Positions 25,518 to 33,554 of a DNA stretch of 52,905 nt are shown piece by piece; the stretch's first letter is position 1; the number at the start of each line of letters is the position of its first letter. The notes beneath the pieces were generated by a model, which was given only the letters and a program-made list of their open reading frames with translations, did not search any database and was not told the origin of the DNA. A program made the position numbers and the translations under genes. Source of the DNA: an uncultured Granulosicoccaceae bacterium (lineage in GTDB: Bacteria > Pseudomonadota > Gammaproteobacteria > Granulosicoccales > Granulosicoccaceae); contig CALGKA010000115.1 in assembly GCA_937927895.1 (NCBI GenBank), positions 1 through 52,905 of the forward strand, given 5' to 3'.

Positions 25518-28511
25518 ATGAAGATCAGGAAGTCCCTAAGTGTTATTTCTGCAGCGTTACTTGTTGTCTCTTGTGACAACGGATCTCAGCTTCAAGTTGA
25601 GCAAGAAGTGCAAGCAGCAACTGACAATGATGAGTTTAACTATTTTGGCATGCAAGTGGGTAGTAGCGAGACTATTCCCTTTGAGCCAGAGTTGGGCTTC
25701 GCTGTGCCAGACCGTGGTCCGTTGGCGCTCGCGACATCAGTCATTGGTAGCACCACTGCTGGCAATGAGTATCGTGTAGATTGTGACCCAGGACAAGTGT
25801 TGGCAGGTGTTGATGCTTATGCAAGTGGTAGTCGAGTTACTCAGATTACTGCCAAATGTGTTGAGGTTAAAAACGATGGTGCGTGGATAAGTACCCCTAT
25901 AGCGCAAGGTGATTCGGTTGGAATTAACAGTGGCACAGTGGTCAGTTTGCAATGCGTTAGCGGTGAAGCAGTAACAGGCATAACAGGCTTTACCCGATCA
26001 GATTGGGTAGCTTCTTTAAAGCTGCATTGCCGAACGTTATCCAATAGCACTACTACAACAGGTGATGAAAGAGATACCATCTCAGTTGGTGAAAATAACC
26101 CAAACGTTGCCAATCAATTGTGTGGTGCAGGTGGCGTTGCCACGGGTATCCATGGTCGTGCGACCAATGATTTAATGTCCGTCGGATTGGTGTGTAATGA
26201 ATCACCAGCCACAGCAGGCCGTTGGGGTAACCCAATCGGTTGGCCCGTACAAGCCGTACATACGATTATGACACCGCAGGGCAACTTAATGTCTTACGGT
26301 TTTAAAAATGGTTCCCCTAATGTGTATGACTATGATTTGTGGAGCCCTGCGGCAGGTGTGGCTGAAACGTCGCACAATACTTTTGCATCTGATCAGGGCG
26401 TTTTTTCTTTTTGTAATGCCTCTATCATTATGCCTGACAACGGTAATATCTTATTGCCGGGTGGACAAAAGCTTGGCAACAACAACAACGAAGGTGTTGC
26501 CGATGTTCCCATTTATAATACTGAAACCGGTGGGCTTTACCGTGCTCCTGATATGGCGAATCGCCGCTGGTATCCAACAACTGTCACTTTACCTAATGGT
26601 GAGATTCTGGTAGCCGGTGGGCGTGATGTTGCAGGCGTAGGGTCTACCACGCCAGAAATATATTCACCACAAACAAATGAATGGCGTTCATTGTTCGGTG
26701 CAAATATGTCAGGGCTTCATTTGTTATATCCACGGTTATGGGTGGCTGCTGATGGTCGGGTCTTCGGTGTGTCGCGAAACCAAATGTATTACATAAATAC
26801 TCAAGGCTCCGGTGCAATTCAAAGAGTCGGTGAATTCAACGGTGCATGGAGCACTCAGGGTGAATCCACCTCCGTGATGTACCGACCAGGTAAGATTTTG
26901 CAGCTTGGTGGTTTCAGCAACGGAAACAACGCTGCGCTAATTGATATCAACGGTACAGTGCCGCAGGTAAGGTTAACTAATCCAATGCGGTTTTCACGTT
27001 CTTCATGGGCGAGCTCAGTTGTGCTTGCTGATGGTAAAGTGATGGCAAGCGGTGGAAGCCGTAAAAATAATGACGCGGATACTGCTGCAATGAGCCCTGA
27101 AATCTGGGATCCAGAGACAGAGCTTTGGACGGTTGTATCAGGTTATAAATGGCCGAGACTATATCACTCGAACTCGGTATTGCTTCAAGATGCAACGGTT
27201 ATGATTTTAGGCGGCGGAAACCCGGGGCCGGTCACTAACTACAATGCTGAAATATTTTCACCGCCTTATTTGTATGACGCGGAAGGTAGTCTTGCAGAGC
27301 GTCCTGTTATTAATTGGGCACCAGAGAAAGGCGCTTACGGGCAAGCGATTACGTTGCAAACGGATGCTAGCGCAGTGGCTAAAGTGTCTTTTATTAAAAC
27401 CACATCAGTTACCCACTCGTTTAATGTAGAGCAACGTTATAGGGAGCTCGCGTTTACAACGGGCACTGACTCAATACAGGTACAGTTACCAATCAGTGCC
27501 ACTGACGCTACTCCGGGCTTTTACTTGATGTTCGTACTGAATGAGCAGGGTGTGCCTTCGCTGGGTAAAATCATAAAGTTGGGTGATGAGCTTGGTGAGG
27601 TACCAGCGCCACCTGTGATTACTCCAGAGCCTGTTGAAGTTGATAATCTATTAGTTAATGGTGGGTTTGAGCAAGGTAAGGCCAATTGGTTTGATTGCGC
27701 CGATACTTCACTTTCTGCAATAAACAGCAATGCTAGTACGGGTGAAAAAGCGCTGATTCAACAAGGTGGCGCCTGTTTGTATCAGGAGTTTTTCGTGCAG
27801 CCTGGTGAAACAGTCAGCTTAACGTGTGATGCAGCAACGCAGAATTCAGTGTACTCAAGCGTTTCATTGAATATGTTAGATGCTAACTACACTACGTTGC
27901 TAGCTGATTCATCGGTTGTTTCGGGTGCAAGTTATACGACTTATAGCGCAACTCTTGATGTGCCAGCGAACGCTACATTTGCAGCAGTTACTATGTATTC
28001 TGAAGGGCCAACAAGCTTTGATTCCTGTGTGGTTACCAGTGATGCCGGTGCAACGCCTGCACCTACTCCGGAACCGACGCCTGAGCCAACACCTGTCCCA
28101 CCTGCAACTAATATTCTCGTCAACAGTGATTTTGCACAAGGTAAATCAAATTGGTTAGATTGTTCTGGGTCGCAATTGACAACGGTACTTGATACTCAGG
28201 CAACGTCAGGCAAGATACTGCAGGTGGCCAATGCTGGATGCATTTATCAGGAATTTCCAGTCACCCCGGGTAAGAAGTATCGTATGCAATGTAGTGCAAA
28301 GTCTGAGGGTACCCGCTATTCAAGCATTACACTGCAAATGGCTGACGCGACTTATAATCAGCTTGATTCTGCAGTGAGCTTAGTAGGGCCTGGTGAATTC
28401 CAATCCTACACCGCTGAGTTAACCGCCCCGGCAGCAAGTAATACCAGTGCTGTTACATTGTACTCTGAAGATATCACTCAAGTTGATGTCTGCAATGTTG
28501 AGGAGATTTAA
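25518..28511 (+). CDS. Lipoprotein copper-radical oxidase, AA5/galactose-oxidase fold
   Basis: The 997-residue protein has a lipobox (VVSC, lipidated Cys19) with Asp at +2. Residues 80-230 hold three Cys-rich repeats of a G..V.G(I/V)...C pattern. A kelch-type propeller follows (LLPGG, LVAGG, LQLGG, MILGG), then the galactose-oxidase C-terminal domain (about 593-690). All family copper and radical residues can be placed: Cys299 and Tyr352 for the cross-linked cofactor, Tyr549 and His550 (PRLYHS), His633 (TTSVTHSFN). These equal Cys228, Tyr272, Tyr495, His496 and His581 of fungal galactose oxidase. Two related carbohydrate-binding-like modules (about 710-845 and 867-995) are joined by a Pro/Thr/Glu linker. 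It should oxidise alcohols or aldehydes with O2, giving H2O2. The substrate may be a glycan or glyoxal-type aldehyde. Confidence 0.9.
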   Translation: MKIRKSLSVISAALLVVSCDNGSQLQVEQEVQAATDNDEFNYFGMQVGSSETIPFEPELGFAVPDRGPLALATSVIGSTTAGNEYRVDCDPGQVLAGVDAYASGSRVTQITAKCVEVKNDGAWISTPIAQGDSVGINSGTVVSLQCVSGEAVTGITGFTRSDWVASLKLHCRTLSNSTTTTGDERDTISVGENNPNVANQLCGAGGVATGIHGRATNDLMSVGLVCNESPATAGRWGNPIGWPVQAVHTIMTPQGNLMSYGFKNGSPNVYDYDLWSPAAGVAETSHNTFASDQGVFSFCNASIIMPDNGNILLPGGQKLGNNNNEGVADVPIYNTETGGLYRAPDMANRRWYPTTVTLPNGEILVAGGRDVAGVGSTTPEIYSPQTNEWRSLFGANMSGLHLLYPRLWVAADGRVFGVSRNQMYYINTQGSGAIQRVGEFNGAWSTQGESTSVMYRPGKILQLGGFSNGNNAALIDINGTVPQVRLTNPMRFSRSSWASSVVLADGKVMASGGSRKNNDADTAAMSPEIWDPETELWTVVSGYKWPRLYHSNSVLLQDATVMILGGGNPGPVTNYNAEIFSPPYLYDAEGSLAERPVINWAPEKGAYGQAITLQTDASAVAKVSFIKTTSVTHSFNVEQRYRELAFTTGTDSIQVQLPISATDATPGFYLMFVLNEQGVPSLGKIIKLGDELGEVPAPPVITPEPVEVDNLLVNGGFEQGKANWFDCADTSLSAINSNASTGEKALIQQGGACLYQEFFVQPGETVSLTCDAATQNSVYSSVSLNMLDANYTTLLADSSVVSGASYTTYSATLDVPANATFAAVTMYSEGPTSFDSCVVTSDAGATPAPTPEPTPEPTPVPPATNILVNSDFAQGKSNWLDCSGSQLTTVLDTQATSGKILQVANAGCIYQEFPVTPGKKYRMQCSAKSEGTRYSSITLQMADATYNQLDSAVSLVGPGEFQSYTAELTAPAASNTSAVTLYSEDITQVDVCNVEEI

Positions 28512-28512
28512 G

Positions 28513-29151
28513 TTGCTTAGTACTTCAGGCATTTCAATAATTCAAAAACGTTTGTTAGTCGTAATGGCTAGTGTGTTGTTGCTAGTGCTGGCATCATTGG
28601 GTGTTTACACTGTCGCGGGTGAGCGTGACAATATCTCAGCGCTTCATTCATTGGAGTTGTTGAAAAAAGCCAGGCTTACTGATCAGCATGGCAACAAGAT
28701 AAGGTTAAAAGATCTGCGCGATAAAGTCGTGCTTGTGAATTTTTTCTTTACCAGTTGTGGTGGTGCTTGCCCCATGCAAACCTCTGTGGTTAAAGATGCC
28801 CGTTCACAGCTAAGCGCCGATGTAGACGCGGTATTTCTTTCGGTATCTATTGCTCCTATGCTAGATACAAAAGAGACGATCAACGCCTTTATAGAAAAGC
28901 ACAATATAGATCAAAGCAACTGGCTGTTTGCCAGTACTAAGGTGGCGGAAACCAAAATGTTAGTGGAAAAGTTCGGTGTCACAGTAGATGGCGCTACGGT
29001 TGTTAAAGATCAGATAGATCATCGCAACGTTGGCTTCTTGTTTGGGCGCAATGGAAACTTAATGCAGCAGTATCAGCTAGTGCCAGGTATGTCTAAGCGG
29101 CTTGCTAAAGAAATGAAAGTATTGTTTGACCTGGATCTTAACCCTGCATAA
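28513..29151 (+). CDS. Sco1/SenC-type copper chaperone coupled to the oxidase
   Basis: The 212-residue product has one N-terminal membrane anchor (about 14-34), then a thioredoxin-fold domain with FTSCGGACP, the CxxxC copper site (Cys82, Cys86), and DHRNVGFLFGRNG carrying the third ligand His170. Sco proteins normally deliver copper to the CuA site of cytochrome oxidase. Here no cytochrome oxidase gene is near. The TTG start at 28513 lies one base after the oxidase stop, with AGGAGA at 28501-28506 overlapping the oxidase's last codons, so the two are translationally coupled. This suggests a dedicated role in loading the copper-radical oxidase. In Streptomyces, Sco and the AA5 oxidase GlxA have been linked to the same developmental process, which makes this plausible but unproven here. 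Confidence 0.9.
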   Translation: MLSTSGISIIQKRLLVVMASVLLLVLASLGVYTVAGERDNISALHSLELLKKARLTDQHGNKIRLKDLRDKVVLVNFFFTSCGGACPMQTSVVKDARSQLSADVDAVFLSVSIAPMLDTKETINAFIEKHNIDQSNWLFASTKVAETKMLVEKFGVTVDGATVVKDQIDHRNVGFLFGRNGNLMQQYQLVPGMSKRLAKEMKVLFDLDLNPA

Positions 29152-29153
29152 CT

Positions 29154-29176
29154 TGTTATATGGCCATTTTATAACA
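29154..29176. terminator. Possible bidirectional terminator
   Basis: A perfect 7-bp stem, TGTTATA/TATAACA around TGGCCATTT, lies in the 29-bp gap between the convergent Sco and EamA genes. It is A/T-rich with no long T run, so weak at best. Confidence 0.3.
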
Positions 29177-29180
29177 GGCT

Positions 29181-30026
29181 TTAGTCACTGCTTGCGACTG
29201 AGGTTTTAACAGCGCTTGATCGTAGTGTGGTAAAGAGCCCGGCACACACAATAATAGCTGTACCGATCCAAGTCCATTTATCGGGTAGGTGGCCAAAAAC
29301 AAGGTAGCCATACATGGTGCCCCAAATAATAAGTGAGTAGTGAATAGGGGCTATTACCACAGCCTCTGCCACCTCTAATGCCTTAATTACCAGTATTTCC
29401 CCAAAGGCGGCAAGCACTGCCATTGAGCAAATAATCAGTATCTGAAAACCCGACTCCGGGGTTACCCACACAAATGGCATCGGTACTGTGATGATCAAGC
29501 TACCCACAATAGCGGTGTAAGCTACAGTGGTAACGGTTTTGTCGGTGTCAGCGAGGAGGCGGCCGATAATTTGCCGAAGCGCATAGAAAACGGTGGCCAC
29601 TACCACCAATAGTACGGCGGGGTGAATAGCTCCGCTGCCGGGCCTGATGATAATCAATGCGCCTATAAATCCAAAAATTACCGCAATCCATCGTCGTGGC
29701 CCCATGGTCTCTTTCAGTATGATCGCCGCCAACATACTCAGAAAAAAGGGTGCAACAAAACTTACCGCGACTGCATCGGCCAATGCCACGTAACGGATTG
29801 CAGTAACAAATGATACTGCAGAGCATATAGCTAAAACACCGCGTGTAAGTTGCAGTTTAGGCTGTGCAGTTTTAAGTATAGAAGGGCCCTTGAGTACCAG
29901 TATTATAAGTACCCCCAGCAACAAGCCCAGTTGCCTAAACCAAATCACCTGGGTTGGGTGGAAAGTGTCGGTTAAAAACTTCGCTTGTGTATCTACCGCG
30001 GAAAAAAGAAACATGCCGGTAAGCAT
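29181..30026 (-). CDS. EamA/DMT family transporter
   Basis: The product has 281 residues and about ten hydrophobic segments arranged as two EamA halves (VSFVTAIRYVALADAVAVSFVAPFF and LEVAEAVVIAPIHYSLIIWGTMYGYLVFG). It resembles S-adenosylmethionine/riboflavin-type or amino-acid-type members of the drug/metabolite transporter group. The ATG at 30026 truncates the first helix; the frame stays open upstream to a TGA and reads RQTNSKLGALLMLTGMF, a natural N terminus, but has no ATG, GTG or TTG there. A rare start (CTG at 30041 or ATT further up) is possible. It lies 131 bp after kynureninase on the same strand, so it may carry a related metabolite. Confidence 0.85.
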   Translation of the reverse strand: MLTGMFLFSAVDTQAKFLTDTFHPTQVIWFRQLGLLLGVLIILVLKGPSILKTAQPKLQLTRGVLAICSAVSFVTAIRYVALADAVAVSFVAPFFLSMLAAIILKETMGPRRWIAVIFGFIGALIIIRPGSGAIHPAVLLVVVATVFYALRQIIGRLLADTDKTVTTVAYTAIVGSLIITVPMPFVWVTPESGFQILIICSMAVLAAFGEILVIKALEVAEAVVIAPIHYSLIIWGTMYGYLVFGHLPDKWTWIGTAIIVCAGLFTTLRSSAVKTSVASSD

Positions 30027-30157
30027 GAGTAGCGCACCCAGTTTGCTATTGGTTTGCCGTATTTTGCGGCCGGTTAGAGGTGCGCTCTGTGCGAGGTTTG
30101 AAATAATCGTAGCTCAGGTTAGTACAAAGGTTTTCAACAGCAGGCAAGTGCGTGGCT

Positions 30158-31426
30158 TTAGGTCACCAGTTGTCTGACATTAAAGCGCTCTTCTTTCCAT
30201 TGTTCTGTCTCTAATACGTCACGCAGGTGGTGGGCAGCATCCCAGATATCAGTGTAGCGTAAGTATAGGGGAGTGATGCCAAAGCGAATAACATTCGGTT
30301 GGCGGTAATCGCCGATGACATTGCGTTCAATTAATGCCTGAACAATCGCATAACCATTTTCATGTGTTAAAGAGAGCTGGCCATTGCGAAGGTGTGCCTC
30401 CTTTGGACTGTATAATTTCACACCATAAGGTTCACACCACTGTTCTACCAATTGCTGTAGCAGGGTAGATAAAGCTTTGCCTTTTTCATACAGTGCGTGC
30501 ATGTCTACGCCTTCGAATACATCAAGGCCTGCGTTTACGCCGACGGCTGATATCGCGGGCTGTGTGCCGCTTAATAATGCGCGTGCGCCAGCGCCTGCAC
30601 GGTAAGTGGGTTCAAATTTAAATGGCTCTGCGTGACCGTGCCAGCCAGTCAGGGGTTGTTTAAACTTACCATGGTGCCTTGCTGCAACATACGCAAAGGC
30701 CGGTGCGCCAGGGCCGCTGTTTAAATATTTGTAGGTGCAACCTACCGCAAAGTCTACGTTCTCATCATGTAAGTCTACCGGTATAGCACCAGCAGAATGG
30801 CATACATCTGAAATCACTAATGCGCCAACCGCATGAGCTTTTTCAGTGAGTGCTTTTATGTCACGTATTTCCCCGGATCGATAATCAACCTGATTCATTA
30901 AAACGACTGCGGTGTTTTGGTCGAATAGGTCTTCTATATGCTCTGCATCTCGACCTTCAAGTTTCACTTCCATATTCTCAAGTAGTGACGTCACGCCTTC
31001 TATCATGTAAAGATCGGTTGGAAAGGAAGTGGCTTCGCAAACAATGCGCGTTCTACCTGGCTGCATTGAAATAGCGGCGTGTAGGGTTTTGTAAATGTTA
31101 ATGCCAGTGGCGTCGCTGACGACTAGTTCGCCCTGGCCCGCACCTAACAAAGTCGCTAAGCGATCTCCTAGTGTGTCTGTCATCATAAACCAGCCGGCTT
31201 TATTCCAACTGGTGACCAAACCCTTGGCCCAGTCTTGTCGTAGAGTATGTTCAATTTTTGCGACCACAGACTTCGGCATTGGCCCTAGAGAGTTACCACA
31301 TAGGTAAATAACGTCGTCTTGAAGATCGAATTCATCACGCTTAGAGGCGAATGGATCTTGTTGATCCAACGCTGCAGCTTGATCGCGAGAGGTAGCGGGA
31401 ATTTCGTTGTTAAATTGAGTGGGCAT
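30158..31426 (-). CDS. kynU: Kynureninase
   Basis: The 422-residue PLP enzyme cleaves kynurenine to anthranilate and alanine (or the 3-hydroxy form to 3-hydroxyanthranilate). Family motifs are clear: IYLCGNSLGPMPKSV near residue 40, MNQVDYRSGEIRDI near 177, ISDVCHSAGAIPVDLH near 205 and the PLP-lysine segment CTYKYLNSGPGAPAFAYV near 230, then GWHGH and the C-terminal IRFGITPLY. The length is usual. The gap to the upstream M24 peptidase gene is 11 bp, so they are probably one operon. Neither tryptophan dioxygenase nor formamidase is in the window, so the source of kynurenine is unclear. Confidence 0.95.
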   Translation of the reverse strand: MPTQFNNEIPATSRDQAAALDQQDPFASKRDEFDLQDDVIYLCGNSLGPMPKSVVAKIEHTLRQDWAKGLVTSWNKAGWFMMTDTLGDRLATLLGAGQGELVVSDATGINIYKTLHAAISMQPGRTRIVCEATSFPTDLYMIEGVTSLLENMEVKLEGRDAEHIEDLFDQNTAVVLMNQVDYRSGEIRDIKALTEKAHAVGALVISDVCHSAGAIPVDLHDENVDFAVGCTYKYLNSGPGAPAFAYVAARHHGKFKQPLTGWHGHAEPFKFEPTYRAGAGARALLSGTQPAISAVGVNAGLDVFEGVDMHALYEKGKALSTLLQQLVEQWCEPYGVKLYSPKEAHLRNGQLSLTHENGYAIVQALIERNVIGDYRQPNVIRFGITPLYLRYTDIWDAAHHLRDVLETEQWKEERFNVRQLVT

Positions 31427-31437
31427 GGCAGAGGTTC

Positions 31438-32532
31438 TTAGCTGATAATAGTCATGGTGCGTGGAAGTTCCGATAAAATCTCCGGGCCGTCTGGTCTTAG
31501 AATGACTATCTCTTCCAGTCTTAAGCCAAAACGATCAGGTAAGTAAATACCCGGCTCGATAGAAAACACCATGCCTTCTTGTAGCACTGTTTCCGATACG
31601 GAAGTAAGGTAGGGCTGTTCGTGTATTTCTATCCCTAAGCCGTGACCTAGGCGGTGCATAAAGTATTCGCCATAGCCCGCCTCTGTGATTGCATTTCTGG
31701 CCGCCGCATCAACCTCTTTAGCCACTACACCAGGTTTTGCCGCTTGCATGGCAGCGGTAACGGCAAGTTCTACAATCTGATGGATCTTTTCGTAGTCATT
31801 CGGTGGTGTTCCTAAAATCGCCATGCGGGTAATGTCGCTTGAGTAGTCTTGCATGCTGCCACCTATATCCATCACCACGGCATCGCCTGCGTTGAGTTTG
31901 CTGTGGCCTGTGTGGTGATGTGGAAACGCCCCGTTGCCACCGGTACCAATTATGGTAAACATTGGTTTCGCACCTTGGTCGGTGAATGATGCGCGTATGA
32001 TTTCAGCGACTTCAAGCTCCGTCATACCGGGATTCATTGCGGCCCATCCGGCTTGCATCGCACTATCTGCACTTAGCGCATTGGCTTTGAGTGCCAGGTA
32101 TTCATCGTTGTCTTTGCACATCCGTAATGCGCCGATGGTGGATGCCGTGAACTGTCGAGTGGCATTCGGTAGTGTGTCTTGCACTAACGCTGCAAAGTCA
32201 GCTCGCATGGTTTCATCAAGTGCAAGGCTGGTAGCAGTTGCTGCGGAGAGATCTTTTAGAAGGTCTTTAAAAGCACAGCCAGGTCCGTCTGCATCTGCCC
32301 ATTTAAAGAAAGGTAATTCAGTATGCTCTCTTGCAGCGTCAGCGTTCAATGATGGCATTAGCATGGCAGCACCCGTTTGGCTCAAGCACAGCAGGCAAGG
32401 GCGTTCATCAGGGTGCGGGTGATAGCCAAGCAGCCACTGCATGTGCGGGCCGGGCCCAAGGGCGAGTAGTTCAACCCCTGTGTTTTCCATTTTGCTTCTT
32501 ACTAACGAAATTCGTTGTTCTGTTTTAGTCAC
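31438..32532 (-). CDS. M24 family metallopeptidase (Xaa-Pro dipeptidase type)
   Basis: The 364-residue product has a creatinase-like N-terminal domain (LGPGPHMQWLLGYHPHPDERP) and a pita-bread catalytic domain. Dinuclear metal ligands are visible in order: Asp in VVMDIGG, Asp in YSSDITR, His in HRLGHGLGIEIHE, Glu in FSIEPGIY and Glu in LRLEEIVIL. The start is placed at a GTG at 32532, giving a normal N terminus (TKTEQRISLVRSKM); a later ATG at 32490 is possible. It is first in a probable operon with kynU and the EamA gene. It would remove N-terminal residues from Xaa-Pro peptides or act on a peptide-like amide; the pairing with kynureninase is unexplained. Confidence 0.88.
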   Translation of the reverse strand: MTKTEQRISLVRSKMENTGVELLALGPGPHMQWLLGYHPHPDERPCLLCLSQTGAAMLMPSLNADAAREHTELPFFKWADADGPGCAFKDLLKDLSAATATSLALDETMRADFAALVQDTLPNATRQFTASTIGALRMCKDNDEYLALKANALSADSAMQAGWAAMNPGMTELEVAEIIRASFTDQGAKPMFTIIGTGGNGAFPHHHTGHSKLNAGDAVVMDIGGSMQDYSSDITRMAILGTPPNDYEKIHQIVELAVTAAMQAAKPGVVAKEVDAAARNAITEAGYGEYFMHRLGHGLGIEIHEQPYLTSVSETVLQEGMVFSIEPGIYLPDRFGLRLEEIVILRPDGPEILSELPRTMTIIS

Positions 32533-32643
32533 GCTGCATGTGCCTTTGATGTGTGCACCAAGACTACCATTTATGCAGCAGGAGGGCTCGTAGCTGAGCG
32601 CATAGCTCTTGCTACTTGCAATTTGCAAGTGTATGGTCAGAAC

Positions 32644-33045
32644 ATGCCTAAAGACCTGCGCCGATCAGATTGTCCAATCCACTGTGCATTGAACCTGTTA
32701 GGGGATAGATGGACACTGGTGATTGTGCGAGATTTACTCACTACATCGCGTGGCACTTTTACCGAGTTGCTTGATTCTCCGGAAGGCATAGCAACTAACA
32801 TTTTGACTAGTCGCCTGGTGAGTTTGCAGGCCGCAGGCATAGTCGAGCAGTTGCCCGGTGATAAACGATATCTTTTGACAGAAAAGGGCTTAGATTTAGC
32901 GCCATTGTTAGCGGAGCTAATGCTCTGGAGCATCAGTCATGAGCCAACCGTCAGCGCTCCTGTCGATATCCGTCTATATCAAAAGAACCCGCAGCAGTTT
33001 ATAGAGCAAGTGAAAGCAGCAGCGCGTGACAGGCGTGTTAAGTAA
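32644..33045 (+). CDS. HxlR family transcriptional regulator
   Basis: This 133-residue winged-helix regulator has the typical HxlR opening DCPIHCALNLLGDRWTLVIVRDLL, then FTELLDSPEGIATNILTSRL and LLTEKGLDLAPLL. Cys near the N terminus (DCPI) is the position that senses reactive aldehydes or oxidants in several family members. The ATG at 32644 is chosen over the longer open frame from 32515 because it matches the family. It is divergent from the peptidase-kynureninase operon and 53 bp before the molybdenum hydroxylase genes on its own strand, so it could control either or both. Confidence 0.9.
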   Translation: MPKDLRRSDCPIHCALNLLGDRWTLVIVRDLLTTSRGTFTELLDSPEGIATNILTSRLVSLQAAGIVEQLPGDKRYLLTEKGLDLAPLLAELMLWSISHEPTVSAPVDIRLYQKNPQQFIEQVKAAARDRRVK

Positions 33046-33098
33046 TGGTTATTTGTTAGCAACCTCCTTCGATTCACTAAGTTATTGGTATTAATGTA

Positions 33099-33554
33099 AT
33101 GATTAAATTAAACGTCAACGGCATCGAACATTCACTCGATATAGAACCTGAAATGCCATTGCTATGGGCGCTTCGTGAAGAGACCGCATTGCGCGGCACC
33201 AAGTTTGGCTGTGGTTTAGGTTTGTGTGGGGCATGTACAGTACATATAGACGGTGCACCAGTGCGCTCTTGTTCGTACCCGGTCAGTGCTGCAGTGGGTA
33301 AAGAGATTAATACCATCGAATCCATTGGCACCGAAGAAACGCCACATGCGATCCAACAAGCATGGATAAAACATCAAGTTCCACAGTGCGGCTATTGTCA
33401 GTCAGGTATGCAGATGGCAGCCGTCGCTTTACTGAATGAAAACCCACAACCCACAGATGACGATATTGATAACGCCATGACTAACCTTTGCCGTTGTGGC
33501 ACTTATGATCGCGTACGTGCGGCAATAAAGTCTGCTGCGAAGGAGCTAGCGTAA
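33099..33554 (+). CDS. iorA: Molybdenum hydroxylase, 2Fe-2S subunit (IorA type)
   Basis: The 151-residue subunit carries the two iron-sulfur clusters of a xanthine-oxidase-family hydroxylase. The plant-type cluster site reads CGLGLCGACTVHIDGAPVRSC (about 43-63). The second is CGYCQSGM near 102 and CRCGTYDRVRAAI near 134. Its TAA overlaps the ATG of the next gene by one base (TAATG at 33552-33556), so the subunits are made together. The closest named relatives are isoquinoline 1-oxidoreductase alpha subunits, but the substrate may be another N-heterocycle or an aldehyde. The gene symbol is by type only. Confidence 0.9.
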   Translation: MIKLNVNGIEHSLDIEPEMPLLWALREETALRGTKFGCGLGLCGACTVHIDGAPVRSCSYPVSAAVGKEINTIESIGTEETPHAIQQAWIKHQVPQCGYCQSGMQMAAVALLNENPQPTDDDIDNAMTNLCRCGTYDRVRAAIKSAAKELA

